Of a stretch of 64,000 nt of DNA, positions 24,702 through 54,760 are shown piece by piece. Under the pieces are notes generated by a model. It was given only the letters and a program-made list of their open reading frames with translations. It searched no databases and was not told where the DNA came from. This DNA is from Benincasa hispida (lineage: Eukaryota; Streptophyta; Magnoliopsida; Cucurbitales; Cucurbitaceae), in contig NC_052354.1 in NCBI RefSeq assembly GCF_009727055.1, forward strand, positions 46,072,699-46,136,698, given 5' to 3'. The position numbers and the translations under genes are program-made. Every line of letters begins with the position of its first letter. Position 1 is the first letter of the stretch.

Positions 24702-25620
24702 TAGCTCAACTGAGACTATTGAGAATTAATTTTGGATAAATTTGAACTATTCAAATTAATTGAGAAAATTTATTATATAGGATATAATTAATTTAATATA
24801 ATTATATATGATATAGTTAGTATAATGTATTTGATAGTGTATTTGATACATTATAATATAAAGTTTATTTAGAGAGAAAATAAATATTTGAATATGATTC
24901 AAATGTTAATTATATGGATTAGATTCATATAACTAAAGTGGATATAAATTTGTTTTATATTAAATATCGTAAATTATTGAGAGAATTCAAACTATATATA
25001 TATTGTATTTGATATAATATGGAAACTGTAGGTTGTGTGTTATATTCAATATAATATATAGTTTAATATATACTATATGATAAGTTGGTTAATAAAAATA
25101 TTATATATGATATTTTTATTAAATTATTTTTTGAATTTAGTTGAGGAAAGAGTTATAACTTCCTCCCCGTGTTTCTCTCTTTAGAAAACATGGAGAATCT
25201 GAGGTTACATAGATTATCTTCCTCCTAAAGCCATAGACGGTGTGTAATTCTAGTGAAGGTCTCTCCCAGTAAAGAAATAATATCTTATAAATTCTCTCCC
25301 TCTTCCAAAATCAACAGAGCCCACACACTCCTCATTCTCAACCCCTAAAGGAGAATAAAGAGGATTATCTATTGGTGGTGTCCATTTTGGTTTTTGTTGA
25401 AGGATTTCAATTGAAGAGTTCGTGACTGGTTGGAGAGGATTTTCATGAAGATTTTTGGACTTCAAGGGTTAGTATCTTTTAACCCTAATCTCTTCTCATT
25501 TGTTTAGCATGTTGTAAATTTATCGAAAATGTATATTTTGTTCTCTGTAACTTTTGTTATGTGCGAAAAACTAAACTTAGGACATGATTCCGCTTTAGAC
25601 CTCACAATCCTTTTAGACAA

Positions 25621-26468
25621 CACATGAGATAATGGATAAGTGACACATGACCAATGGACACTAATAATGAGCATCTACATCACACATAATTTAACATATT
25701 TATAATAAAAATAACAAAAAGAAGAAAAAAAATAAACGTTAAATAAATGAAGAGAAAACAAAAACGAAGAAAAGTGGGGGAAAAAAAGGAAAGGAGAAAT
25801 CTTTTAAATGGCCAAAATTCAATAAAACAAAATCAATATCATACAAGGTGGGATGATGACACCATCAACCATCTGAAAACTATTCTCATAAGTTGATCTC
25901 ATCTTCTAGTAACTCAAAGCATCATCGTAATAAACCTAGACTTCTTTGCCTTTTCCAAATAACATGACATAAAGTACTTTCAGAAACCAAGAGTTTCATT
26001 ACTCATTTTCAAACCCTTTTAACCAAACAAATATTCAAGGTTCTTTACGTGAAACATGACACTAGGATCCAAAATTTTCCAACAACTTGAGTGACGAAAG
26101 TTCCATTACTTTTAACCACAAACGATATAAAATTTCACTTTGCGCTACAAAGCACTCCTACTAGTAATACTTATTGACTTTTTCATGTCAACATTTTAGT
26201 ACCAAATATCTATTAAAATAAAAAGATGCCAACACTCTTTCCAAAAGAAATCTTTATATTAAAACCTTCCAGAAATTCATAACAAGCACGTAGCAAAAAA
26301 ACTATATAGGTTAACTATATTCATGCAATAACTATAAAATATGCTATTTAGAAAGAAATTCACGTCCTTTAAGATTTTCGAAACTTAATATTCTAACATA
26401 AACTTTTAAACCAATCAACAAACCTCACATTACTAGAGTCTATTGAACCTTTTAACCTTTTCTTTGAG
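25621..26468. other. A+T-rich intergenic sequence
   Basis: The first 66 bp are probably the detached end of the copia B LTR. I recognise nothing in the rest. Confidence 0.4.
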
Positions 26469-26473
26469 ATATC

Positions 26474-28158
26474 AACTATAACAACTCGTATTTTCTAATA
26501 CACCTATATAACAAAAATGTGAAAAACATGACAATTAAAAGCTTTTACAACTTAACACTCGCGCAAAAATAACTTATTACAAACAATTTCTAAGTTGAAC
26601 AATCAAATCCTAAGAGAAACATCCTTTAAAAACTAAAATTTCAAACTTCGCTTCCTTCATTCATGGAATTAATCGTTTCTTTTAATCAAAGGTCAAAGTT
26701 TAGGAATTAAATATTTTATCAGTGGTTTGAATTTTTTGGAAAAAGAAATTGGGGGTTGTTATATGTATTTATATATTTTTGTTTACATTTAATTGTTTTT
26801 GTTTGTTTTCCCTTTTCCTAAAAAGAAGTAGGTTAAAGGGTTTGGTTATTTTTTTTAAAGGGGACCTCGGGAAGTGTGCCGTTCTCCTTCTCCCACCGAC
26901 GCCACCCTCTCCAAGTTTGCTCTCCCTGCCGTTTTTCTTCTTCCAGCCACTAGCCGTAGCCACCGTCGATCGCGCACCAGAAGGGGTCGCCGTTCGTCGT
27001 CGACTCGAAGCCGTGTTCGTCCAGCCGCCGCCAACACCACGCGTCCTTGCATCAACTCGCCGTTTCAGATTCGCGCCGACAGCCTCCGTCGACCTTAACC
27101 AGGCCCGTTGTCGCCGTGAAGACGCGAGCCGCGCCATCCACAACCGACCCCAGCTGCATCCTACTGTTGTCGTCAAGGCCATCGACATCCGTGACAGTGG
27201 TTGTCTGTACGGCGTCGACCTGCTCGTGTGTTCTCTGTTCGTGTACTGTAGGGTAACAACTTGGTTGTTTTGGTTAGTTGTTTTGAGGTTCTTGACAGAT
27301 CTTGACTATTTAGTGAAATCTTGGTTTGACATTTGGTCCAATGTTGAGGCGTTGTGGCAGCCACCAAAGCCTTCGATGGTTATTTTTTTTGGCAAGTTTT
27401 GGGGTAAGTTATGAAATGCAACATAAGAAGATAAAATGTTACAACATTAACTAGTATAAAGTTATAAATATAGGGAAAGAAAAAGATTAGAAGGCACATA
27501 AATCAACGATAACCAACAATGAAATTAAGTAATATGTGATAAAGTAGTAATACGCCTGAATTAATTTATTTAGATTTTGGGGATTCACCCAACAAATTGA
27601 ACTGTAGTTGGTTTCAGGGGCTTTGACTCAAGCCTTTACTATTTTAGGTGGGAGTTTCAACTACTCATTTTCTTTTACGTGGACCTAAACCCAAGGTAAG
27701 TCGTTTACTAACGGTTGCCCTCGACCTTAAGCATGCTTACCACTGGTTCTATTTGGAATGAAATATCTTATATCTATATGAAATATCTTGATATGTCTAT
27801 ATATGGATGAACAGTTATATGACTATTAGTGTTGTCATTGGGCTATGCACACTAACAGACCAGTAGTGGGTCTCCTTTTCTTTTCATATTTTTCAGGTAA
27901 GGGTAAAGATAGACCAACTTATGACATGGTTTAGGAGTCAAACATTTTAAAATCTTATGAAATATTCATTGATTTATTTTATTTTTATTTATTTTAAAGT
28001 TGGGTTAGGGGTACCCCGAACATTTTTTTTTAGGATTTCTCTTCTTTGCTTATTTGAACATTATTTAATGAAATAAAAAATTTCTTATCTTTTATTTAAT
28101 TATTCTTCAAAAAAATATATTGCCAAGCCTATGCATACTAGAAATTTGGGTCGTTACA
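26474..28158 (+). mobile_element. probable solo LTR, gypsy-like, plus orientation
   Basis: It starts (AAC)TATAACAACTCG and ends GGGTCGTTACA, resembling the termini of the better defined LTR at 28626-30696 in opposite orientation. ATATC occurs at 26469-26473 and 28159-28163, fitting a 5-bp duplication if the LTR has three extra bases at its start. A G+C-rich island at 26880-27190 lies inside. It opens frames on both strands, among them a 221-codon one at 26749-27414, none with a recognisable domain. Confidence 0.6.
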
Positions 28159-28163
28159 ATATC

Positions 28164-28620
28164 CTTCATCTAAAAGCATTTTGGAGGGAAAAAACAAAGA
28201 CGGGTACAAAAATACTCAATAAGAAATTCACATATCAAGCTTTGAAATTTATTCTCTTTCAAAACTTTTCTAAATATAAATACAAATCATTTCAAAACTT
28301 TCGGTCACAACTTTGCTACCAAACGATACTTTCAAATCAAAATCTTTCAAGCAAATAAACTTTCAAAACTAAACGTTTTCAAGTTGAAACTTTCAAATAG
28401 CCATTCAACAAAACCAAAACTTTCAACACCTTTAATAAATAGAGTTTTCATACTTTTAGAAAACACTAATCTTTTAGTGCTTTCAAATACAAAGCTTTCA
28501 ATCAATCGATATTTTAATCAAACGTAACTTATCATTCAATACAATCAAATACATAGTGAAAAAAATGCATAGTTGAAGTGGCCTAGCATAAACGGTTACT
28601 CGTTGGTAGCATCAACCATT
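28164..28620. other. A+T-rich spacer between two LTRs
   Basis: Rich in the word 'ctttcaaa'. No gene or family recognised. Confidence 0.4.
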
Positions 28621-28625
28621 AATTC

Positions 28626-30696
28626 TGTAACGACCTGATCTTTTGAGTATTCTGATAAGGGTTGTTACTCATAATTACATATTTACATTCAAAATATTTT
28701 TATCATTGAGGGAAAAAAATTTCATTAAAATAATAATGACAATTTTCCAAAATAAATAACAAATAAGTAAAACCTTTGTTCGGGGCCCTTAAAATAATGA
28801 AAAAAAAATCTTAAACAGATAAATTTTTTACCAACATCGAGTTTTAAATCAAAATTTTTAAATAGCTTGAAAATGTGAACTAAGCGAAAGCGATTTATAT
28901 GTCTCATATGGCACGATCACATGTCCCTCTTGTCACCTGTCGGTCCGTTCCTATCATTACTTGAAAAACATAAATTAAGAAAGGTTGAGTATAAAATACT
29001 CAGTAAGTGATCCCATTACCGGAATCATGCTATGCATCCACGAGCAGAGAATGATGGGTCTGTGGCTCAAACAACTACATCTGTCTTACGTACTATCTTG
29101 CCTTGACATGCATATCTAGCGGCCCGTAGGCACACCGTCAAACATGAAAATAACATGAACGTGAACCCGTCGACTCATGCATGTCTAGCGGCACAGGCAC
29201 GCCGTCAAACATGAAAAAAATAACATGAACCTTCACGCATGTCTTGTGGTCCGTAGGCACACCGTCAAACATGAAACAAATAACATGAACGTAAACCTGT
29301 CGGCTCACGCATGTCTAGCAGCCCGTAGGCACACCGTCAAACATGAAACTAGACCCTTTGGTCCTCTGAAATAAAACATGCGTCAAGGCGAGACGGTAAA
29401 GTGCCCTATTAGTCTAATCATGTATCACATACATAATTTCAGTACTGATTAGAAATTCAAACATTCTCATAATACTCATAACTGTCATGCAACAAGTATA
29501 TCACAATGACAAAATCATGCTTCTACAGTCCATTAATTAACTTTATAAATCTAATCTAGGCCGCTTGGTACAAAGGCACCGATAATAGTACCACTTACCT
29601 CTACTTGGTCATAAAAGTCCACGCAAATAATTCCTTAAAACCTTTGAAAAACTTGAATCAACCCAAAGTTGTGGCTTGGTCCAAGACAAATTCCAAATCT
29701 TGATTCAATTAGCCAATCTGATCAAGAATTAAATCCAAAATCAATAACTTAATTTTCCCGTTATTACTCTCAATCCAAAAGAATAACCAACCAACAACTT
29801 AACCAAAACTTACCGATCTTTACCAATTTTCTGCAAAACGAAAAATGGTCTCTAGCTTGATGGTTAATGCCTCAAAACTTCCAAATCTTGAATCTAAGTT
29901 TCACACCAAAGAGATGTTACTAATTTAACCCAAAATCAAATAGGTGAATTTCACCTCCCAAATTATAAGGAAAACGAGTCTTACCCAAGGCTTTTCTCAA
30001 GATTTCGACAAAGATCGAGTAGTGGCTGCTGATGGTGCGTCGGCTTATGGCTACCATAGATAGAAAGCAGGCGTTGCTGTCAGATGGCATAAATTGTTTA
30101 GGCTCGCGACTGGTAGTGAGGGTCTTGCATGAGGAGGGTTTGCGAGGGTGAGAGAATAGGAAATTTCTAGTTTTATAGATTTTATTCAGCAGCAATTACG
30201 AATAAACCAGAGCTTTAAACAACCATCCAATCGTTCAAAATGAAACTCTATATGTCTCGAACAGACTGACCAAACTTGAGCACGATCCAACGGTTCAAAC
30301 TTTAACAATCAACAATTTTATGGAAGCTATCGCTGAAAATCCGAATTGCTTTCTCCCTAATTTTTTGCCTCTTTTTACTCTCATTTAATTTTAAAAAAAT
30401 CTCAATTCTTTTGTTTTTTTTTTTCAAAATTTGAAAAGATAAATAAAATATTTTATCACAATATCTCCAAAATCTCCAAAGATTCTATTAAATTTATAAA
30501 TCAATTAACTTTTCAAATTATCTTAATTTAGGCGGGCAAAATCAGAGGGAAGCAAATTTCAATATTTTCAAGATAATTAGTTCGAATATCTAATTAATTA
30601 AATTCGATTTAATCAATAAAAGTTTTTCAATTATTTCAACTTAATCTCAATTTCCCAAATGAAAGTGATTTTTTTTTTGAAATTCGGGATGTTATA
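28626..30696 (-). mobile_element. solo LTR, gypsy-like, minus orientation
   Basis: Plus-strand ends are TGTAACGACCTGATC and GAAATTCGGGATGTTATA. Both flanks carry AATTC (28621-28625 and 30697-30701), a perfect 5-bp duplication. The minus-strand start is of the TGTAACATCCCGAAT type I know from plant gypsy LTRs, with one base changed. It contains the tandem array at 29107-29350. Confidence 0.8.
29107..29350. repeat. tandem repeat, about four units of 58-70 bp
   Basis: Each unit contains a version of tctagcggcccgtaggcaca followed by ccgtcaaacatgaaa and 'aataacatgaac'. Units differ in length by short A runs and small losses. Confidence 0.85.
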
Positions 30697-30701
30697 AATT
30701 C

Positions 30702-33480
30702 AGTCAGAGATGTCAAATAACAATCAACCAGAATTATAAATTTAGGATGTTTTATCACTGGTTATCGTGGCACTAATGCACTACTTTGCAGGATTTCAAC
30801 GCAATAACTGACAACAACGCATTAAACAAGTACCGCAGGAAACGCGCTAACGCATGAGCCATGCGTCGGAAGGAATTCAACGTATAGAAGATTCGTTACT
30901 CTGGGCTGATTGTGCACATCACCACATGGGCACCTGCAACAGGCGGCTCTGAAAAGCTTCCAAGAGGTCAGGTGGCCAACCAGGACATGGAATTTAATGC
31001 TGACTAGGGCATGGGTTTAAATGCAACCCATCCTCCAAATGGACGAGACTAGCGCCTATAAATACTTGAAGACCCTCTAGAATTAAAAAAACAATTAGAA
31101 ACTCGTAAATTTTTAGACTTAGTTTTAGTTGTACAAGTTGTGCCGAGGTATAAGACGATCGAAGGAATTGAGAACCACCAGCAGCAGCAGCCAGGGAGTG
31201 GAGAAAGTTATTCTTGAGAAAGATACTCTGTCCTCGGCTCTTTAAAGTGATTGTACACAACAAGATTGAGCCAAAGAACTACAAGAGATTGTATTCTTTG
31301 GCTCGACTCATTCTCTCTCTTAATATCATTTTTATATCATTTTGATTGAATATAGTTCTTAGTAAAGAGTCATTGATTCTTTATAAAATTTATATATTTG
31401 GATCATCACTTTTGCTATTGTTTGTCTTCTGTTTATGTTGAAAGCATTAGTACTTCATGCATAATTATGTTCCAACGCCTAACCCGACTTGACAACTTGG
31501 TGAAAGCATCTTTAACTTGGTTGTTCGAAAGAATAGCTAAGTCGCATGAAGCAGAACGCCTAGTACAGTTAGAGACAGACTACTGGTGTTTATTGCATTC
31601 TAAGTTAGACGCATACAACCTAGAGATAGACTTGTATGTCATTTGCATTGAGAAATGTTAAATAGAGTCTAACACATGAACAGAAAGATAAGCAAACCAT
31701 CCCATTTCATCCACACTACATAAGTTGTGTACAAGTATCTTTAACCGGCACGTCCACTTACAAAAATTCCATCCTCACATGAACCATCATTTTCCACTCA
31801 GCTCTTTTGTATCACATTGCACAGGCATAGCATGTTAGTGTAAACAACACATCTTTTGCATTTATTTAGAAAAACCCTTACTGCAAGTACAACGCATTCT
31901 CTGTGTTTAGTGAACTGAATCCCTGTGTTCAACCCTGGACTTGCTAGGAATCTAGATTAGATTTATACTTGGATTTAATCTAGGAAAACTTGAACGCCAT
32001 TTTAAGGAGTTGTGTGCTCTCTGTATATAACTATGCCCCGACACATTGCTCATATTTGGATGCATCAAGGCACAATACAACACTCATACTTAGAATTTAT
32101 TCTTCCAATTTGTTTTACTCTAAACAATCCTAACACACCACACGATAGAAAGTGGAACAGTTGGGCTTTTTAAGTGGTTAGGCTTAAATTTGAACAAAAA
32201 TTGATCCACGTATCCCTTTCATGTATCTAGAAGCAGATACCCGTATTTGAAAATTAAAAAAAAAAAAAAAAAACTGATACTTCAAATCACGTATCTACCA
32301 CGTATCCGTATCTAATATCGATTCTCTGCACAATTAGAAGTATTTGTGCTTCCTAGGTTAGAACAAATACTATCAATTCTAAATTTGTCTACAACAAAAA
32401 ATCACACAATCCCAAAAACACAAAAACTGAAATATCCAAATAGTCCAAACCGAATAATTCATAAGCATTTGAAACAATAATGTACAGTTTCAAATAGCAA
32501 TTTTGGCCGTAGAACTGATCAAACCAAACCCTTCAAAAAGTTTTCGGAATTACTAAAGCCAAAACATAAACACTTTCATTTCCAAACATCATTCATAACA
32601 GTCATATACTTTTATTGACAGAATCAACTAAAAGTATACAAAATACTTATAGTCGATTCCCATATCACATAAAACATGTTTTTTGATAGGGACCGTAACT
32701 TGAAAACATCCCAAACATGTTTTCGATTGAACCATTTGAAAACATCCAAAACGAGTTTTCTACTGTTTGAAAACATGTTTGTGGCACGTTTTCTAGTGTA
32801 AAATCGATTTCTGTCAAATCCCCTTTTTTTCAAAAGGATGAGGGTTCCGATCTCATAAAACAATTGAAAACATTCAAAACAAATTCAATTGTTTTCAAAC
32901 GGTACAAAACTTATTTTCAAACATCCAAACACATTTTCAACCATTTATCAAATCATAACCGTCAAACCATATCTCTATCAAAATTTATATCGTGGAAGGA
33001 ATGTGAAAACTACTTACCTCGATCGACAATATGATAATTCTCATATGAAAATCCACTTCCTTGAACAAGCATCAATTTTTAGAAAGCCTAAACAATGAAC
33101 GTCATGTTTAAGTGTTATAACTTCATTCAACAACCTTAATCGACACCATGAGATTTTTCAACTGAAATACCACTCTAACCCTTAATTAGTCACTCCGAAC
33201 CCAAAACTACAACCAACAAATTTTCACAAGTCAAAGACTGATAGAGGACACTTGTCTAAACTAGTCTGAAATATGTTTAACCTTGCTGAACCTTAATCAA
33301 AATACTTAGAAAATTGCCAAAAATATATCAACAAATGAGTTCTAAGTGTTGAGATTCACATTCGAATGCTTAAATCTATTTCAAAAAGGAAACTCAAGCA
33401 ATTATCCTTACTGAATCTTACCAAAAAGGCACCAAACTGGTTGGTGTCCGAAAAAGATTTAGTCCTTATTGTAAGGGCCT
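30702..33480. other. intergenic, with a probable old LTR at about 30724-32090
   Basis: 30760-31330 has LTR-like order: AACGCA-rich text, then a TATA-like box (cctataaatact near 31056), then a possible transcript leader. Near 31920-31980 is a phrase (ccctgtgttcaaccctgg, gattagatttat) that I link to gypsy LTR ends. I could not fix its borders. From 32100 to 33480 I see only A+T-rich sequence with an A(18) run near 32254. Confidence 0.4.
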
Positions 33481-34057
33481 AGATTGTTATAAATTATAAA
33501 TACTAAGTCATTATATAATCAAAGTGACAATTAAGTTTGATGATTTTTTTCACAACAAAGATTAAATTGTTAAAAATTTGAAGGCAAATCGATTAAAATG
33601 TTAAAAAAATTGAAAGGGTATTAGATAAATGTTCACATGCTAACGTTAAAAAAGCTAAATTGTTACCGGTTTGGAAGTACAAGAATTAAATAACTACATA
33701 TCAAAGTTCATGGACTAAATTGTAATTTCTATAAAAGTTCGGAGACTAAGGACATTTTTCAACTAGTTTTTCTTTATATAAAATTAATGAGTAGATACAA
33801 CAAATGTTGTATTATAAATTTGAATTCTATGGCTTAGAGAAAGTTCAAATTTATGGTGTGTTTGGTCTAATTGCATTAAAAAAAAATGAAAGAGAAACCC
33901 CATCCCCCCCCTAGAATGGGGTCATCTGACATGTTGTGTCCATACTTGCCCGACCCCTATGAACCGACGGCGCGAAAGGGAAGGGAAAAAAAGAAGAAGA
34001 AAGAAAAAAAAGTCGAACAAGGTGAACATTGTTCGTAAAACATTCAGGCAGGTAGAA
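33480..34057 (+). promoter_or_regulatory. upstream region of RECQL3
   Basis: 33480-33790 is A+T-rich with 'ctaaattgtaa'-type words seen in MULE-like repeats. 33960-34015 is a purine-rich likely 5' leader. An in-frame ATG at 33959 would add 33 very basic residues. I prefer the ATG at 34058 because it matches the start of the Arabidopsis protein. No clear TATA box. Confidence 0.4.
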
Positions 34058-51271
<17,214 letters not shown>

Positions 51272-51964
51272 ACTGTCTCGTCTACAGACATTTTCTTCTG
51301 TTTTGTTATTGTTTTCTTGGACCAACGATGAAGAGCAGAACTCAAAAGATGGACGAATGATATTGCTCATGACGAGGATGTCATTGTTACTTATTGCAAA
51401 CTGTTAAAATTGAAGAGGTTTTGCGTGGAAACACTTTTCAATCTATACTATATTCCTCCTGAGATAGGGAAATTGGATACGGGTGGTTTGTTCTCAAGAG
51501 TGATTTTTATTTATTTATTTTATTTATTTTTTTTTAAAAAATGACAACTGATCCACAGGAGGTCAGTTGGAGTTATGCCCCATTTATCCTGCAGGGACAA
51601 ACCTGATAAGAATTTGCCACAGATATGCTAGTTTACTACTTGGATATTGATTGTATTAATGTTTAGATTGGTAAAATACAATTCAGACAACTTGTGAAAT
51701 TTTCAACCAACTATAGCTACTAGATTGAAATTAAACTCAAATTGTAAGGACCAAATTGTATTAAGTTAAAATGATAATAATAATAATAATAATAATAGAC
51801 TACGTTGAAACTTTTATGATTCAAAATCATAGAGATCAAATGGACACTGTCCAAGAGAATTGCATTTGTAATTAAACAAAAAGGATACTAATGAGATGCA
51901 TAATTAAAGGTTATTTAAAAATTTGGTAGTTCAGCAAAGAGAGAGAGAGTGCACATAGATGAGG
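51272..51964. other. 3' regions between RECQL3 and SSL
   Basis: Contains both 3' UTRs. An (aat)n stretch lies at 51775-51798 and a T/A-rich run at 51508-51542. No gene seen. Confidence 0.5.
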
Positions 51965-53337
51965 TCACGTGTCCGTTAAAGGCAATTTGCCGAGGAAGTG
52001 GGCGTTGAGACTTCCCAAGTAAAGATGATCCTGAAACTCCACAGCGCTTGTGAGGAAGGAAATAACCTTCCCATCAGGATCGTCGAGTTTCCTAAGTATC
52101 CTCCCATCCTCACCCACTTTGACCACCGTTGCTCTCCGGCGTACGCCATTGACAAGCAGGTCACACACATTGGGAAAAGTGGCGAGAATGTGCCTCGCCA
52201 TCTTAGACCTCACAAACAACTCCCACCCATCACGAACCGGCTGGATGAGAGCGATCCAAAAGGAGCCGTCTGGAGCGAGGTTTATGTTGTCAGGCGCTCC
52301 CGGAAGATTGTCTATGAATATTTCGGTTTCCCCTCGTTTCTGTCCCTTGAGCCAATACTTGACACATCTATATCTAGAGTTGAGAAAAATTAGATTAACT
52401 TTTAGCCAATACTTGGATTGGGTGTAAGAGATTGAGTAATTTACTTTACTTGAAAGATTCACAGACGACCACATAACGTTGGTCTGCGGAGAGAGCAACG
52501 CCGTTTGCGAAATAGAGATTGTCGAGAAGGGTGGATATCCGTTGTGAGGAAGGGTCGTACTTAAGGAGGCGACCGTGAGGTTTTGCTTCCAGAAAATCCA
52601 AGTACCAATTATGGAGTCCAAATTTGGAGCTTGCATCGCTCAAGTAAATGCTGCCATCCGCCGCCTCCACCACATCGTCTGGAAAGCTGCTTCCAATTTA
52701 TTGGTTATTAATTAACTTAAAACTTTAATCCCCCAGAAACAAAACCATTATTATTACATACCTTATCATTTTGGTTTGGTTTACATGTGAAGAAACAAGG
52801 ACGGAACATCCATCTTCGTTCACTTTAAGGATGCCCTGCGGAGGCCGGCGGAAGCAGATGATATTATAATCAAATAAAAGGTAGGATTTAATCAATGGAA
52901 TGGAATAGAATAAATTAAAAGACCTTTTGAGCATCACAAACGAGGATTCCCCGTTGTTGGATGGATGGGGATGGAGTGAGTCCAAGCAGAGTTTGGGAGT
53001 GGGTGTTCTTCCAGTTCTCCAAAGATCCGTTGGGATGTAGTCTCTTGATCCACCCGTCTCTGGAAGCGGCATACACAATACCTGCTGATTCATCCACACA
53101 AACATCTTCCGCATCCTTCACAAACCCCTCTCCCAATTTACTTAATTTCTGCAGCTCCTTGTTTAGGCCAGCTGCTGGAAAGGATGAAGGCAATTCAATA
53201 ACTGGGTCTGGGGATATGGGACATAATAACATTATCTGCACCGACACAGCCAACAACGAACATGCTACCACCAAGCTTCCCAACGCCGGTACCCGTTGCC
53301 TCAACTTCAATACCATCATCACCGCCTCCAGTTCCAC
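51965..53337 (-). CDS. strictosidine synthase-like / APMAP-type protein
   Basis: A six-bladed beta-propeller protein of the Str_synth family. Members of this plant subgroup are membrane-anchored or secreted and are generally not true strictosidine synthases; some act in pollen wall formation. Minus-strand exons: 53337-52924, 52835-52762, 52686-52450, 52373-51965, all GT-AG, 1134 nt, 377 aa. A hydrophobic anchor lies at residues 18-41. Signatures: DGWIKRLHPNGS, LYFANGVALS, YWLKG, DNLPGAPDNI, then a GWELF segment. Length fits the family (about 370-395). An alternative ATG at 53319 would drop six residues. The upstream flank is an inverted-repeat element. The substrate cannot be told from sequence. 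Confidence 0.9.
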
Positions 53338-53439
53338 ACTTAATGATGATAATAATAATGCTTTTCAATATCTTTTTCTACTTATCCATTCATTCCAAAG
53401 GAAAATTTCATAAAATAACAAAAAAAAAAAAAAAAAACG

Positions 53440-54760
53440 AATTTTATATGGATGACATTTCATGTGTAAAATGCCCGACTTTAAATACTTCTTCTACTCC
53501 CTTCATCTTTTGATCTTTCCTTCCAACCATCGATCATTTATAATTTAATGCAACAATTTCTTCTCAACCAATATTGTACATTAGAATTCAATGCTATTAG
53601 ATCTGAACCATGGGACAAGTAAACGAATATCATTTTCACTCAAACACCATCATCTTCTCCATTGCTCTATCACTTTTAGTCGAACATAGATCACTTCCAA
53701 CTCCAATCAATTTATTTTGTAGGTCTAGAATGAACATTCTTCGAACAAGATCATTCTACATATCCAGAACCGAATACTGTAAGTGTTAACTGAAAGATTT
53801 AAAAGTTCGTTCACTATTATTTTTCTGATCGTGTATCACTATATATGCAATCTTGTACCATTGTATTTTCGATCGTATATCATTAGGTACATGATCGTAT
53901 ACCACAACATATACGATCTTATACCACAACATACACGATCGTGTACCACAATATATAAGATTGTATACCGTTGTATATAATATCGTATATATACAATAAA
54001 TAATTCAAAGCTGGAAATGTCAAATGTATAATGTACATTACATGAAAAGTAAATATACAAATACAATAAATTAGGGCATCCTTATACCCATTACACATCT
54101 CTTACTTGCCCTAGATTATACTATATACATGTTTCACAGACTTAAACTCTCTAGATAACTCTCAAACACTTTAGCCGAGAGAGCCTTCGTAAATGGATCA
54201 ACGATGCTGTGTACCATGATGTATATGATAGTATATACAATGGTATACGATCATGTATGTTGTGGTACACGATCATGTACCTAATGATATACGATCGAAA
54301 ATACAATGGTACAAGATTGCATATATAATGGTACACGATCAAAAAAATAATAGTGAACGGACTTCTAAAACTTTTGGTTAACACTTACAGTATTCGTTTC
54401 TGGGTATGTAGAATGATCTTCAAAGAATGCTCGTTCTAGACCCACAAACTAAATTGATTGGAGTTGAAAGTGATCTGTGTTCGACTGAAAGTGCTAGAAC
54501 AATGGAGAAGATGATAGTGTTTGAGTGAAACTGAAGAAGTGAAAATGATATTCGTTTACTTGTCCCACAATTAAAATCCAATAGCATTGAATTCTAATGT
54601 ACAATGTTGATTGAGAATAAATGGTTGCATTAAATTGTAAGCAATCGATAGTAGGAAGGGGAGATCGGATGAAGAAGAGTAGAAGAGAAGCATTTAAAGC
54701 CGGGGGTAAAAATGATATTTCACATGTGGAAAAGGTCCATGAGAACAAAGTTTTAGAAAG
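53440..54760. mobile_element. fold-back inverted-repeat element, about 1.3 kb
   Basis: Left arm (about 53440-53960) and right arm (about 54215-54760) are inverted copies. The frames at 53783 (+) and 54384 (-) read almost the same peptide (MLTxxFxSxFTIIFLIVYHY). Inside each arm is a degenerate tandem of 'cgatcgtataccacaacata'. The loop is about 250 bp. The left end lies about 100 bp from the SSL start codon, and a TATA-like box for SSL (tatttaa, minus, 53481-53487) falls inside the arm. No transposase or clear target duplication. Confidence 0.8.

Larger units (their letters stand above)
8873..25615 (+). mobile_element. copia solo LTR (about 1.95 kb) split by later insertions
   Basis: The pieces are 8873-8966, 10968-11514, 13191-13591 and 24702-25615. 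The start TGTTGGGGTTGATGCC equals the inverted copy at 8072. Both outer flanks carry GACAA (8868-8872 and 25616-25620), a perfect 5-bp target duplication. Removing the three insertions restores continuous LTR text, for example across 11514/13191 when compared with the reverse complement of 7380-7450. No primer site or gag follows, so it is a solo LTR. Confidence 0.85.

Noticed and set aside
26749..27414. ORF of 221 codons
   Set aside because: It lies in the G+C-rich island of a probable LTR, frames on both strands are open, and no domain is visible.
29107..29350. CRISPR-like array
   Set aside because: A plant nuclear LTR; units are tandem copies without unique spacers.
33959..34057. Upstream in-frame start for RECQL3
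   Set aside because: The added 33 residues are low-complexity and basic and are absent from the Arabidopsis protein; the ATG at 34058 matches its start.
53783..54384. Pair of similar small proteins on opposite strands
   Set aside because: They are the two arms of the same inverted repeat; the reading is forced by the repeat.
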